DNA of 64,000 nucleotides from Algoriphagus aquimarinus (GTDB lineage: Bacteria; Bacteroidota; Bacteroidia; Cytophagales; Cyclobacteriaceae), in contig NZ_FOKK01000001.1 in NCBI RefSeq assembly GCF_900112005.1, positions 124,001 to 188,000 on the forward strand, in the 5' to 3' direction. The notes beneath the pieces were generated by a model. That model made no database searches. It saw nothing but the letters and a program-made list of their open reading frames with translations, and was not told the DNA's origin. A program made the translations under genes and the position numbers. This document shows positions 17,365 to 26,595 of this stretch, one piece after another (position 1 is the first letter of the stretch; the number at the start of each line of letters is the position of its first letter).

Positions 17365-18393
17365 ATGAGAGAAGATTATTTAAGTGGTGATGATGAAAGT
17401 CTAAGCCCAAAGGACAAGGATTTCGAAAAAGCTTTAAGACCCTTAAGCTTCGAGGATTTTACGGGACAATTCAAAATCGTAGAGAATTTACGGGTGTTTG
17501 TGCTAGCTGCCAAACGCAGAAATGAGCCATTGGATCACGTGCTTCTACACGGCCCTCCAGGCTTGGGTAAAACTACATTGAGCTACATTATTGCCAATGA
17601 ATTACAGGCAGGCATCAAAATCACTTCTGGCCCAGTGCTCGATAAACCCTCAGACTTAGCAGGTTTACTGACCAATTTGGATGAAGGGGATGTGCTTTTT
17701 ATAGATGAGATTCACCGGCTAAATCCTATTGTAGAGGAATACTTGTATTCTGCGATGGAGGATTTCCGCATTGATATCATGCTGGATTCAGGTCCAAATG
17801 CTCGTTCCGTTCAGATTTCTCTAAGTCCATTTACACTGATAGGAGCAACCACACGATCTGGCTTATTGACCTCTCCGCTTCGCGCGAGATTCGGAATCAA
17901 TTCCAGATTAGAATATTACGATGCTAAATTATTAACGGACATCGTCACACGATCCGCTAGCATTTTGCAAACACCAATTGATGAAGTCGCAGCCTATGAA
18001 ATTGCAAGAAGAAGCCGCGGAACGCCAAGAATTGCGAACATGCTACTTCGTAGAACGCGTGACTTCGCTGAGGTGAAAGGTGATGGAAAGATTACACTGG
18101 AAATCTCCAAAATCGCTCTGGATGCCCTGGATGTAGACGTGAATGGATTAGACGAAATGGATAACCGAATCTTGCTCACCATTATCGAAAAATTCAATGG
18201 AGGCCCTGTGGGTCTGAGTACGATCGCCACGGCTTGCAGTGAAGAGGCGGAGACAATTGAGGAAGTTTACGAACCCTTTTTAATCCAAGAAGGCTATTTG
18301 AAAAGAACCGCTCGAGGGCGAATGGCAACAGAGTTGGCTTATAAGCATTTGAAAATAAAACCAAATCTTGGAATGGGTGGGTTGTTTGAATAA
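17365..18393 (+). CDS. ruvB: Holliday junction branch migration DNA helicase RuvB
   Basis: Hexameric AAA+ motor that, with RuvA, drives branch migration of Holliday junctions. The 342-residue protein has Walker A GPPGLGKT (63-70), Walker B with DEIH (114-117), the sensor-1 region GATTRSG, the arginine-finger segment RARFG, and the C-terminal winged-helix domain ending in [12 protein letters not shown]. Length is normal. No ruvA or ruvC is adjacent, as in many Bacteroidota. It ends at a terminator shared with the convergent TonB receptor gene. Confidence 0.97.
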   Translation: MREDYLSGDDESLSPKDKDFEKALRPLSFEDFTGQFKIVENLRVFVLAAKRRNEPLDHVLLHGPPGLGKTTLSYIIANELQAGIKITSGPVLDKPSDLAGLLTNLDEGDVLFIDEIHRLNPIVEEYLYSAMEDFRIDIMLDSGPNARSVQISLSPFTLIGATTRSGLLTSPLRARFGINSRLEYYDAKLLTDIVTRSASILQTPIDEVAAYEIARRSRGTPRIANMLLRRTRDFAEVKGDGKITLEISKIALDALDVDVNGLDEMDNRILLTIIEKFNGGPVGLSTIATACSEEAETIEEVYEPFLIQEGYLKRTARGRMATELAYKHLKIKPNLGMGGLFE

Positions 18394-18413
18394 CGACTGA
18401 TTAGTATCAAAAA

Positions 18414-18447
18414 AATAGCATCGAGTTAAATCCCGATGCTATTTTTT
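18414..18447. terminator. Bidirectional terminator between ruvB and the TonB receptor gene
   Basis: Stem AATAGCATCG (18414-18423) with CGATGCTATT (18434-18443), preceded by A-rich and followed by T-rich sequence. Confidence 0.88.
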
Positions 18448-18488
18448 TGTCCTACAAATCCTAAGATTTATAGTATGCTAGTCCACTT

Positions 18489-21392
18489 TTAGAAAGAAAA
18501 TGATACTCTAAAGTTAACTTTTGTACCTGGAGAAAGGCTGCTGAAGATTTGATTTTCAGCTTCATATGATTTATATACATACTCTTTCTTAGAATTCAGA
18601 ATGTTATCCACACCAACACCTGCTTGAAGACGCTCATCAGCTCCGAAAGTTTTGTTGATATTCAAGTTCAAGCTATTGAAAGGCACAGAATACGTATCCG
18701 TTCTGTTACCGAAGCCTACATATTGTAAAGAAGAACCTTGCACATTGTAGAATACACCAGCTTCCCAACCAGTTTGGTAAGAATTAAAGCTCAACCCAGT
18801 GTTGATCAAGTATGGAGCCTGACCAGCCATATCACGAGTATCTTTGATCTCCTGACCTTCTCTAGCAGTCAATGACCTAGATCTAAACTCAGATTCAGAC
18901 ATTTTGATCTGAGATTTAGTGATCGTCACGTTCGTGTTCCAAGAGAAATTCTCGAAGCTAGGAGCTATGAATTTCAAAGATTTTCTGAACTCAAACTCCA
19001 AACCTGCAACTGTACCATTACCAACATTTCTTGGTTGGAAAGTTCCTGGATCCGCAAGGAACTGAACCATTTCGATAGGCTTCTCAAAAGTCTTGTAGAA
19101 TGCACTTACAGATAGCATTTGTCCTCTATCCTGGAAAGCTTCCCATCTCAGGTCAAAGTTATTCACGTGAGTGGAAACCAAGTTCCCATCCCAAAGCACT
19201 TCAGTTCCACCATTGGTAGTTTCTGGATAAAGACCACCGATAAACGTTCTACCTGTGATTGGATCCAAAATTTCTGCATAAGAAAGCTCCTTGAAAGAAG
19301 GTCTCGCGATAGTTCTAGATGCAGAAGCACGAAGATTTTGATTTTCTTTCAGGTTGAAGATCAAATTAACAGTAGGGAAGAAATCCATGTCATTCAACAC
19401 TTCTACCAAATCATAATTGATTGTTCCTGTCTGGTTAGTTCCAGTATAATACTGGTTGAATTTCTCAACTCTCAATCCAACGATCGCTTTTAGATTTTCT
19501 GCTGGATTAGCTTCCAAGGATGCATAACCTGCCATGTTTGTTGCGATAGAATTATAAGCGTTTGCATTGATAGGAATGAAATCCGCATTATACCTTACAC
19601 CATTTCTATTATCCGCTGCGAAAAGATTCTCAGCAAGCAAAATCTCATTCGGATCACCCGAGAATTCTGTGCTACCTGTAGCAAACTGGAAGCTTTGGAT
19701 ATTAAAATCACGTTGTTTGAATACATAATTTCCACCAAATTTCACTTTTCCTTCTCTTGAAAAAAGAGAGACTTTCTTGGCAATATCACCCTTAGCTACG
19801 ATGCTATATTCTTCCAAATCTCTCCAGATTCTAGCAGGAAGGCCTACCTCCGTGGATACAGTATTAGTCGGTTCTCTGAATCGCGTAAATCTAATATCTG
19901 GATCAGAAATGGTAGATCTTGTTGGAGCAAGCTTCCAGTTGATCTCCCAGTCATTTCCATTGATATAATGTGTTCCGGCAAGCAGAATACTTGTCAAACC
20001 TCTTTGGCTGTATTCCAAGTTATACTGTCTTGCTTCGAAGTTTGCACCTAAGTTTGTATTAATAAAAGCAAAATCGGCTGCTTTTGATTCACCATTCTGA
20101 AGGTGCATCAGATTCAATTTGAATTTTGAATTATCCGTCTTCAATGCAATCCCAGCAAGTCCTCCAAGTAATACGTTGTTGACACCGAAGTCTCCACGCT
20201 GTCTTTCCAACGCTTCTAACTCCGTCTGGTCTGCTTCTCTTGGCTTAGCATATAAGTTGTATTCAGCATCCTGATAGAACTCAGTTTCGTTCTTATAGGT
20301 CAAAGCGAAGTTATAACCCCAAGTTGCTTTTGGTCTAGCAAACTGATTTCCCAAGGAAAAGCTAATTCCTACGTCCATTAGGCTATTAGCTCTGTATCCA
20401 CCTAGCGTCTTATTGAAATTACCAAGAATTGATTGGTACTCCATTCCTTTTGTTCCATTTGGATTACCAACTGCATCGCCATACTGAGGTATATCAGTTC
20501 TTCCATCTGTAGGAATAGCTCTGTTTCCATCATCGAAACCTAAAAAGTCTGTGCTACCACCGTCATATTTCAGGTAGTTAGAGTTGAAGTGCATCGATGG
20601 GTTGATGCCACCACTCAAGCTCAATCTCATGGATTTTTCTTCAGGAAAATCTTTTGTTTCTATATCTACTACACCTCCGGTGAAATCAGCAGGAAGGTCA
20701 GCAGTGAAAGATTTAGAAACGATAATGTTGTCGATCACATTGGTAGGAAATATATCCATCTGGATCGTATTTCTATCTGGATCAAGACCTGGAATATCCA
20801 CGCCATTCAAAACAGTTTTGGTGTATCTGTCACCAAGTCCTCTTACATAAATGTATTTCCCTCCTTCGATAGAAACACCCGTTACACGCTTTACCGCAGA
20901 TGCAGCATCTCCATCGCCTATCTGGCGAAATGTACTAGCGGAGATGCCGTCAATAAGGTTGGCAGCATTTCTTTTTACTGAAAGCAAAGCTGACTCTGTG
21001 GTTCTGATCGCTGCAGCAGATATTGTTACAGTTTCCAATTCAGAAGCCTCTTCAGCCATCAATAGATCAGAGATTACATTCACTTCGCCAGCATTCACCA
21101 CTACCTCAGTAAGGTTGATAGAAGCGTAAGAAATGTAAGAAATTTGAAGTGTATAGCTACCTGGAGCTACTTGGATTTCGAATTTACCATCGAAGTCAGT
21201 AACTGCACCAGTTGCAGTTTCCTTTACTAAGACCGAAACACCAAATAATGGTTCGCCTGTACCCTCTTCGAAGATTGTACCACGAATGGTACCGTTTTGG
21301 GCAAACGCGAAACCTGCAAATACCTGAGAAAGTACTAGCAGAACTAAAACCAGGAATCCCTTCATAAGTGGATTGGTAGATTGATTTTTCAT
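18489..21392 (-). CDS. TonB-dependent receptor with carboxypeptidase-regulatory N-terminal domain
   Basis: A 967-residue outer-membrane receptor. Signal peptide about 1-31 (ends AFA-QNG), then a CarboxypepD_reg-like beta domain (about 32-115: GTIRGTIFEEGTGEPLFGVSV), a plug domain (about 135-245, RVTGVSIEGGKYIYVRGLGDRYTKTVLNG) and a beta-barrel ending in the aromatic C-terminus VNFRVSFSF. It is not SusC-like: the long linker and the RGLGDRYT sequence match TonB receptors that pair with a beta-helix lipoprotein. Its partner lipoprotein gene lies 80 bases upstream on the same strand. Substrate unknown. Confidence 0.92.
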   Translation of the reverse strand: MKNQSTNPLMKGFLVLVLLVLSQVFAGFAFAQNGTIRGTIFEEGTGEPLFGVSVLVKETATGAVTDFDGKFEIQVAPGSYTLQISYISYASINLTEVVVNAGEVNVISDLLMAEEASELETVTISAAAIRTTESALLSVKRNAANLIDGISASTFRQIGDGDAASAVKRVTGVSIEGGKYIYVRGLGDRYTKTVLNGVDIPGLDPDRNTIQMDIFPTNVIDNIIVSKSFTADLPADFTGGVVDIETKDFPEEKSMRLSLSGGINPSMHFNSNYLKYDGGSTDFLGFDDGNRAIPTDGRTDIPQYGDAVGNPNGTKGMEYQSILGNFNKTLGGYRANSLMDVGISFSLGNQFARPKATWGYNFALTYKNETEFYQDAEYNLYAKPREADQTELEALERQRGDFGVNNVLLGGLAGIALKTDNSKFKLNLMHLQNGESKAADFAFINTNLGANFEARQYNLEYSQRGLTSILLAGTHYINGNDWEINWKLAPTRSTISDPDIRFTRFREPTNTVSTEVGLPARIWRDLEEYSIVAKGDIAKKVSLFSREGKVKFGGNYVFKQRDFNIQSFQFATGSTEFSGDPNEILLAENLFAADNRNGVRYNADFIPINANAYNSIATNMAGYASLEANPAENLKAIVGLRVEKFNQYYTGTNQTGTINYDLVEVLNDMDFFPTVNLIFNLKENQNLRASASRTIARPSFKELSYAEILDPITGRTFIGGLYPETTNGGTEVLWDGNLVSTHVNNFDLRWEAFQDRGQMLSVSAFYKTFEKPIEMVQFLADPGTFQPRNVGNGTVAGLEFEFRKSLKFIAPSFENFSWNTNVTITKSQIKMSESEFRSRSLTAREGQEIKDTRDMAGQAPYLINTGLSFNSYQTGWEAGVFYNVQGSSLQYVGFGNRTDTYSVPFNSLNLNINKTFGADERLQAGVGVDNILNSKKEYVYKSYEAENQIFSSLSPGTKVNFRVSFSF

Positions 21393-21416
21393 ACAGCAAT
21401 TAATTTGAATACTTCA

Positions 21417-21460
21417 AAAGAAGGAAGAAAGTAACCTTGCAAGTCCTTCCTTCCTTCTTT
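21417..21460 (-). terminator. Hairpin between the beta-helix lipoprotein and TonB receptor genes
   Basis: Eleven-base stem AAAGAAGGAAG (21417-21427) with CTTCCTTCTTT (21450-21460) and a 22-base loop, in the 80-base gap of the two-gene unit. Purine-rich and low in GC, so it may be a processing or partial attenuation signal, not a full terminator. Confidence 0.35.
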
Positions 21461-21472
21461 CAAAAGTGTGTG

Positions 21473-22711
21473 TTATTTTAGATCAGATATAGCTCCTGAA
21501 GCTGAAGTCCAAGACCAAGTGCTAGCGAAGGCAGATTTGTCTGCACCTACTGTGTTTGCACCCGCAGCTACAATCGTAGCATAAGCAGCAGTTCCGCCTT
21601 TAAATACTGTGGCAAGAGCAACACCGTCAGCTAGAGTAGCTTGAAGATTCATGAATTTTAAGTGTCCGTCTGCGAAAGTCGCTACAGTTTTGTCACCGCT
21701 TAGTGAAAGATCACCACGTCCATCTGTAGTAGCTGGATCAGCGAAGTTGAAGAAGTAAATGTTTTCAAAAGTTCCTCTTGCTCCATCTCTGAAGTCACCT
21801 AGTTCAGAAACACCGTTTCCTTTTACAGTACCATTTTTCAAAGTATGTGCTGCATTGTAAGATCCTTCTGGACCATCAATTTCAAGTGCGTGATCTGTCT
21901 CACCACCTGTCACTACAATGAAGTTGTCTAATGTGCCAGCCCAAGCTTGGTCAGTATCTAATCCATCATCACCTGCATTCCATATGATCGCATTCTTCAC
22001 GTTTACAGAACCACCGAACCATTCGATTCCATCATCTTGGTTACCGATGATCTCTACATTTTCGATTACTGTTCCAGAACCAACCGCACCTAAAGTAAGG
22101 CCGTTGATTTCGTTTCCTTCGCCGATGTTAGCACCACCGTGACGGATAGATATATACTTTAGGATACCAGAATTGTCAGCATCATCAGTTCCACCATAAA
22201 GTCCATTTGTATCGGAAGGTGGGATACCTTCGATTTGAGTCTCAGTTACATCACCTGCAAGAGAAGCTTTAGCTTTACCAAGGATGATCAATCCGCCCCA
22301 AAGACCTGAAAGGTTTGGCTCAAGGTTAGGAGAGGCAATTTCACCTGGAGTGATTTCATCCGCAATAGTGGTGAAGATGATCGGTGAAGTAGCAGTTCCT
22401 TGCGCATCTATTTTTGCGCCTCTTGCGATGATCAATGCAGTAGCATTAGATCCTGATCCAACTTCGCCTTTTACAATTGTGCCTGGCTGGATTGTAAGTG
22501 TGTTACCAGCAGTAACAGCAATTCTACCTCCAAGAACATAAGTTTTACCTGTCTCCCAAGTAGTGTTAGTAGTGATATTTGAATCTATCATCAACACATC
22601 GTCAGTACCCGGAATTACTGGATCTACTGGTTTGTCGTTTCCATCAATACAGCTAGTGAAACCAATCACTACAGCTGCAAACATGATTAATAGAGAGTTG
22701 AACTTTTTCAT
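21473..22711 (-). CDS. Surface lipoprotein with right-handed beta-helix repeats
   Basis: A 412-residue protein with signal peptide and lipobox FTSC (Cys21), a Pro/Asp-rich linker, then beta-helix turns such as ITVTAGNTLTIQPGTIVKG, SGTVIENVEIIGNQDDGIEWFGG and LDNFIVVTGGETDHALEIDG. Related proteins in Bacteroidota lie next to the same type of TonB receptor and may bind its substrate at the surface. It is the promoter-proximal gene of the pair. Databases often mislabel such proteins as multidrug transporters; nothing in the sequence supports a transporter. Confidence 0.8.
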   Translation of the reverse strand: MKKFNSLLIMFAAVVIGFTSCIDGNDKPVDPVIPGTDDVLMIDSNITTNTTWETGKTYVLGGRIAVTAGNTLTIQPGTIVKGEVGSGSNATALIIARGAKIDAQGTATSPIIFTTIADEITPGEIASPNLEPNLSGLWGGLIILGKAKASLAGDVTETQIEGIPPSDTNGLYGGTDDADNSGILKYISIRHGGANIGEGNEINGLTLGAVGSGTVIENVEIIGNQDDGIEWFGGSVNVKNAIIWNAGDDGLDTDQAWAGTLDNFIVVTGGETDHALEIDGPEGSYNAAHTLKNGTVKGNGVSELGDFRDGARGTFENIYFFNFADPATTDGRGDLSLSGDKTVATFADGHLKFMNLQATLADGVALATVFKGGTAAYATIVAAGANTVGADKSAFASTWSWTSASGAISDLK

Positions 22712-22850
22712 TGAGATTTATAATTGATTAGGATTTGCCTTATTTGATGATACAAATCTGTCTCAATTTTCTACCTCAAGAGAATTTTTCGAATTATGCT
22801 TCTTTTACTAATACTTGCAGAATTTAATATTGGAATAATAAAAAGTGCAT

Positions 22851-22884
22851 AAAAAAAGGCTTCTCTCTCGAAAAGCCTTTTTTT
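22851..22884 (-). terminator. Rho-independent terminator after the MoxR ATPase gene
   Basis: Stem AAAAAAAGGCTT (22851-22862) with AAGCCTTTTTTT (22873-22884) and a ten-base loop, lying just beyond the minus-strand moxR stop at 22898. Confidence 0.85.
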
Positions 22885-22897
22885 GCTGATATAGCTG

Positions 22898-23869
22898 TTA
22901 TTTCAATGTTACCGATTTGTTAATCGGAACTTTCTCCATCAGGATTTTTACCAAGTCTCTGGTATTTATTCCATCAGCTTCAGCCTCATAATTAAGAATG
23001 ATCCTATGATTTAGCACATCTTCTGCTATTTCCTTGATGTCTTCAGGCAAGACATAATCCCGTCCATCCATGAACGCAACTGCCTTTGAAGCTAAGTTCA
23101 AGTTGATACTCGCACGTGGCGACACACCAAACTGAATGTATTTCGCTTCATCTTTTAGTCCGTATTGCTCTGGGAATCTAGTTGCAAATACCAACTCAAT
23201 AATATAGTGCTCTAATGGCTCGGCTATCTTCACTGCATTAATCTGACTACGGATATCAAAAATCTCATCCTTTGAAAGTATCGCATTCACCTCAGAGCTA
23301 AATGACATGTTTGCCATTCTACGCATCACTTCCATTTCATCTGCCTTGCTAGGATAGTCGATGTGTACTTTCATCATAAATCTATCCACTTGTGCTTCTG
23401 GAAGTGGGTAAGTTCCTTCTTGATCCACTGGGTTTTGCGTAGCAAGTACCAAAAAAGGTCTGTCCAACTTATAAGTCGTGTCGCCAATAGTCACCTGCTT
23501 TTCCTGCATGGCTTCCAAAAGTGCCGACTGAACCTTTGCCGGAGAACGGTTAATCTCATCCGCCAAAATCACATTGGAGAAAATCGGGCCTTTCTTCACT
23601 TCGAAAGTTGCTGCCTGCTGATTGTAGATCATTGTACCTATCAAATCCGCTGGAAGCAAATCTGGTGTGAACTGAATTCTATTGAAATCAAGATGAAGCA
23701 CCTTGGCTAGCGTATTTACCGTCAAGGTCTTTGCTAAGCCCGGTACACCTTCCAAAAGAATGTGTCCATTGGTAAAAAGTCCAATCAAAAGTCTATTGAC
23801 CATTCTGTCTTGGCCTACTACTACTTTCTTAACTTCCTGTATTACGTCTGCTATTTTTTCCTGATGCAT
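22898..23869 (-). CDS. MoxR-family AAA+ ATPase
   Basis: A 323-residue AAA+ ATPase with Walker A GVPGLAKT (41-48), the segment LADEINRSPAKVQSALLEAMQE (Walker B with the MoxR signature) and the sensor region LATQNPVDQEGTYPLPEAQ. MoxR proteins act as chaperones for maturation of protein complexes and are usually followed by DUF58 and von Willebrand A-domain genes. Here the gene is alone: a terminator follows its stop and no DUF58/VWA gene is in the window. The upstream side is an inverted-repeat intergenic element. Confidence 0.93.
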   Translation of the reverse strand: MHQEKIADVIQEVKKVVVGQDRMVNRLLIGLFTNGHILLEGVPGLAKTLTVNTLAKVLHLDFNRIQFTPDLLPADLIGTMIYNQQAATFEVKKGPIFSNVILADEINRSPAKVQSALLEAMQEKQVTIGDTTYKLDRPFLVLATQNPVDQEGTYPLPEAQVDRFMMKVHIDYPSKADEMEVMRRMANMSFSSEVNAILSKDEIFDIRSQINAVKIAEPLEHYIIELVFATRFPEQYGLKDEAKYIQFGVSPRASINLNLASKAVAFMDGRDYVLPEDIKEIAEDVLNHRIILNYEAEADGINTRDLVKILMEKVPINKSVTLK

Positions 23870-24022
23870 GGAATTTGAATCTTTGAGTGCTTTTAACCGG
23901 AGACTAAAATAGAGGTTTTTGTCCCAAAGGACAATCTTAAATCTTAGAAGCGGTAATGCCTCACGATTAAAGGGATTTTATGATTTTTTAAGAAGGATTT
24001 TCTTGAGTATCTGAATAATTAT

Positions 24023-24257
24023 TTCTCGTGGCGGCGCAGCGTTGGATAACCTTTAAGGTTTAGAAAACCTCGAAGGTTTTATCTTTGAAGTCTCCCGCTA
24101 AGGTGTAATAAAGAAATCAGGCTGCATTTTTTCCTTTAGAATTAGCTCTTCGCTACTCTCCTTACTCTAGCTTTTCCCAAGAAACCAATTAAACCTTCGA
24201 GGTCAAAAAAAGACCTCAAAGGTTATAGAACACCGCGTTGCTGCGTCGCCGCGAGAA
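24023..24257. repeat. Composite inverted-repeat element in the gap upstream of the MoxR gene
   Basis: The 399-base gap 23,870-24,268 carries no gene. Its outer arms are imperfect inverted copies: TCTCGTGGCGGCGCAGCG at 24024 and, on the opposite strand at the right end near 24255, TCTCGCGGCGACGCAGC. Inside are palindromes with AACCTTNGAGGT cores: AAAACCTCGAAGGTTTT (24064-24080), and AACCTTCGAGGTC with GACCTCAAAGGTT (24192-24224). The layout resembles a small non-autonomous or REP-like element. Confidence 0.65.
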
Positions 24258-24268
24258 AATCATTTATT

Positions 24269-24880
24269 CTATTTCCTATTCGCCTCCGTTTTTTTAAATC
24301 CAGTCAAGCCTAATTTGTGGTAAATCGTTTGTTCATCGAGTTCCTGTACTTCTCCTACTTTAAAATTAGCTATGGTCAATTTCTCCATGGACCAGCGCAC
24401 CAATCTAAGTGTAGGATGCCCGATTGCGGCAGTCATCTTGCGCACTTGGCGGTTTTTACCCTCTATCAAAGTAAGAGAAATCCAGGTATCGGGAATGGAA
24501 GCTCTGTAGCGAATCGGTGGATCACGATCTGGAAGTGATGGAACGGGATCTAAGGTTTTGGCTATGGCAGGCTTTGTTTTGTAATCTTTTCCCTCCACAT
24601 TGATCATCACTCCCTGCATTAGTCCTTTCAATGCTTCCGGCTCTGGAGTTCCTTCCACTTGCGCATAATATGTGCGCTGGTGTCCAAAGCGAGGATTCAG
24701 CAAATGATGATTCAATGATTTGTCGTCAGTGATAATCAAGAGTCCTTCCGAATCCTTGTCCAGTCTACCAACCGGATATACTTCCTTCGGAAAATCAAAA
24801 AGAGAAGCAAGTGTCTGCCCCTCTCCCGAAAATTGACATAAAACCCCAAAGGGCTTGTATATAATATAGTATCTAGCCAA
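24269..24880 (-). CDS. rRNA pseudouridine synthase (RsuA/RluE-type)
   Basis: A 203-residue single-domain pseudouridine synthase of the RsuA/RluB/E/F family without the N-terminal S4 domain, as in RluE. The catalytic motif GRLDKDSEGLLIITDD holds the nucleophile Asp41; LIEGKNRQVRKM is the second conserved block. RluE modifies 23S rRNA U2457, so that target is likely but not certain. The start is TTG at 24880: the only in-frame upstream codons before a stop are ACT and CTG, and the next ATG is far inside. It begins ten bases after the stop of the small Cys-motif gene, so the two are an operon. Confidence 0.9.
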   Translation of the reverse strand: MARYYIIYKPFGVLCQFSGEGQTLASLFDFPKEVYPVGRLDKDSEGLLIITDDKSLNHHLLNPRFGHQRTYYAQVEGTPEPEALKGLMQGVMINVEGKDYKTKPAIAKTLDPVPSLPDRDPPIRYRASIPDTWISLTLIEGKNRQVRKMTAAIGHPTLRLVRWSMEKLTIANFKVGEVQELDEQTIYHKLGLTGFKKTEANRK

Positions 24881-24890
24881 AGTCAGTTAA

Positions 24891-25067
24891 TTAACTTCCG
24901 CAGCCAACACAGTCGATGCTGGAATCGGTTGGTTTCACACCGTCACGTTCCATTTTCAGGTTGTGGATTTTGTCGCGAACCTCCATGTCTGCAAACATGT
25001 CGCCGGTAATTTGTGATTCCAACGCTTGGATTTGCTCGTTGTAGTTTTGAATTTGTACCTCGCTCAT
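24891..25067 (-). CDS. Small protein with C-terminal CVGCGS motif
   Basis: A 58-residue ORF from ATG 25067 to TAA 24891. It begins MSEVQIQNYNEQIQALESQI, a predicted amphipathic or coiled-coil helix, and ends DCVGCGS, a CxxC pair at the extreme C-terminus that could bind metal or be redox active. The charged, helix-friendly composition and the ten-base spacing to the pseudouridine synthase indicate a genuine gene. I recognise it only as a short conserved type seen in Bacteroidota; no function is assigned. Confidence 0.7.
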   Translation of the reverse strand: MSEVQIQNYNEQIQALESQITGDMFADMEVRDKIHNLKMERDGVKPTDSSIDCVGCGS

Positions 25068-25209
25068 AAAAGTTAGATTTGAAGGGTTGAAATGATATCC
25101 TAAAATAGCCAGCGATCCTGAATAGTTCCTGATCTAAGCCTCATTTTTTTCGTCAAAAATGATTCCAACTGAGCAGTAGAAACTTACCTTCCGAAAATAA
25201 TTACTAAAA

Positions 25210-26334
25210 ATGTCCTTTTCAACGCTTAAAAATCTTCGCCAAATTTTACATCAAAACCCCGAGATCGCCGGTGAGGAATCTGTTACAGCGACGAAGATTT
25301 TGGACTTTTTCGAAAAACTCAATCCAGATCAAATCATTCAAAATTTAGGAGGAAATGGCCTTGCATTTATTTTTGAGGGGGGAAATCCTGGTAAAAGAAG
25401 TTTGTTTCGAGCTGAATTGGATGCCCTTCCCATACAGGAAATAGGAGAACCAACTTACAAAAGCCAAACTAAAGGAAAAGCACATCTTTGCGGCCATGAT
25501 GGACATATGACGATCATTTGTGGCTTGGGAGAAAGATTAGCTGCGCAAAGACCTGAAAATGGAGAAGTCGTTTTACTTTTCCAGCCAGCTGAGGAAACCG
25601 GTGAAGGAGCGAGGAGAATTTTGGATGATCCACAATTCCAGCAGATTACGCCAGATTACGCCTTTGCACTTCACAATCTACCTGGTTTCCCATTACATCA
25701 ATTGGTCACAAGAAAAGGGACATTTGCAGCGGGAAGCACAGGATTGACAATTTCTCTAACAGGAAAAACTTCCCATGCAGCTCATCCAGATGCAGGTATT
25801 AATCCAGCTTTTGCAATCGCTCGACTGATAGAATCCCTTCCAAAATTGCCAGAACAGCTACAAGGTTTTGCCTTGGTTACGGTGATTCATGCTGAGATCG
25901 GAAGTTTAGCTTTTGGAACCAGTGCTGGAAAAGGAAGTTTAAGCCTGACTATTCGAGCCTTTGACCAAAATGATCTGGAAAGGTTGATCAGCATGATTAC
26001 TGAGGAAGCTAAAAGGATTGCTTCAGTAGAAAAACTGAGTTGTGAATTCAGCTTCGTGGAGTCATTCGCTGTTTCCAAAAACGACCCTAAAGCTGCTGAA
26101 ATCGCTGAAGGAGCAATAAAAGGATTAGGCATGGAGGTTATAGAAAAACCAGAACCTTTCCGATGGTCAGAAGATTTTGGTTTATTCAGTCAGAGCTGTC
26201 CATCCTATTTATTTGGATTGGGATCTGGTGAAGACTGCCCTCAACTGCACGAACCTACCTATGATTTCCCCGATGAGTTGATAGAAACTGGTGTGAGGAT
26301 TTTTGAGGGGATTGCGAGAAAGGTGAATGGCTAA
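25210..26334 (+). CDS. M20 family metallo-amidohydrolase
   Basis: A 374-residue peptidase M20D-type enzyme (indole-acetyl-amino-acid hydrolase/hippurate hydrolase group). Metal-binding and catalytic blocks visible: RAELDALPIQE (68-78), HLCGHDGHM (92-100, with Cys94 as the M20D-type metal ligand) and QPAEETGEGA (125-134). The dimerisation domain follows from about residue 178 (TGLTISLTGKTSHAAHPDAG). It likely hydrolyses N-acyl amino acids in the cytoplasm; there is no signal peptide. Transcribed alone. Confidence 0.9.
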   Translation: MSFSTLKNLRQILHQNPEIAGEESVTATKILDFFEKLNPDQIIQNLGGNGLAFIFEGGNPGKRSLFRAELDALPIQEIGEPTYKSQTKGKAHLCGHDGHMTIICGLGERLAAQRPENGEVVLLFQPAEETGEGARRILDDPQFQQITPDYAFALHNLPGFPLHQLVTRKGTFAAGSTGLTISLTGKTSHAAHPDAGINPAFAIARLIESLPKLPEQLQGFALVTVIHAEIGSLAFGTSAGKGSLSLTIRAFDQNDLERLISMITEEAKRIASVEKLSCEFSFVESFAVSKNDPKAAEIAEGAIKGLGMEVIEKPEPFRWSEDFGLFSQSCPSYLFGLGSGEDCPQLHEPTYDFPDELIETGVRIFEGIARKVNG

Positions 26335-26345
26335 AAAAATTTTTC

Positions 26346-26546
26346 AGGTTCTAAAAACCTAGAAGGTCTGAATGAAGTCCAGCTTCTGGACAAGCAGGAC
26401 AACTCAGGGTTGTAGGATATCCAAGAAAAATCCTCCTAACCTCCTTTTCAAAAAAGGGGGAGTAGACCATTGCTCCTATACAGACGAGGAAATAGAAAAT
26501 TTTACTTTGCGCAGTGGCGCCTCCCGATAACTATCGGGAGCGGGAG
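26346..26546. repeat. Cluster of small palindromes in the gap after the M20 gene
   Basis: The 261-base gap holds no gene. It includes AGGTTCTAAAAACCT (26346-26360); a C-rich/G-rich hairpin in CCTCCTTTTCAAAAAAGGGGG (26440-26460); and CTCCCGATAACTATCGGGAG (26521-26540), a perfect inverted repeat preceded by GCGCAGTGGCGC. Such units are typical of dispersed intergenic repeats in Bacteroidota. Confidence 0.55.
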
Positions 26547-26560
26547 AATATAACTCCTAA

Positions 26561-26586
26561 AAAAAGCCGACTCTCGTCGGCTTTTT
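26561..26586 (-). terminator. Rho-independent terminator after the NIPSNAP gene
   Basis: Stem AAAAAGCCGAC (26561-26571) with GTCGGCTTTTT (26576-26586) and a four-base loop, beyond the minus-strand stop at 26596. Confidence 0.88.
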
Positions 26587-26595
26587 AATTATGTC

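Noticed and set aside
23870-24268. A CRISPR array in the repeat-containing gap
   Set aside because: Repeats are inverted, few and unevenly spaced; no regular spacers and no cas genes.
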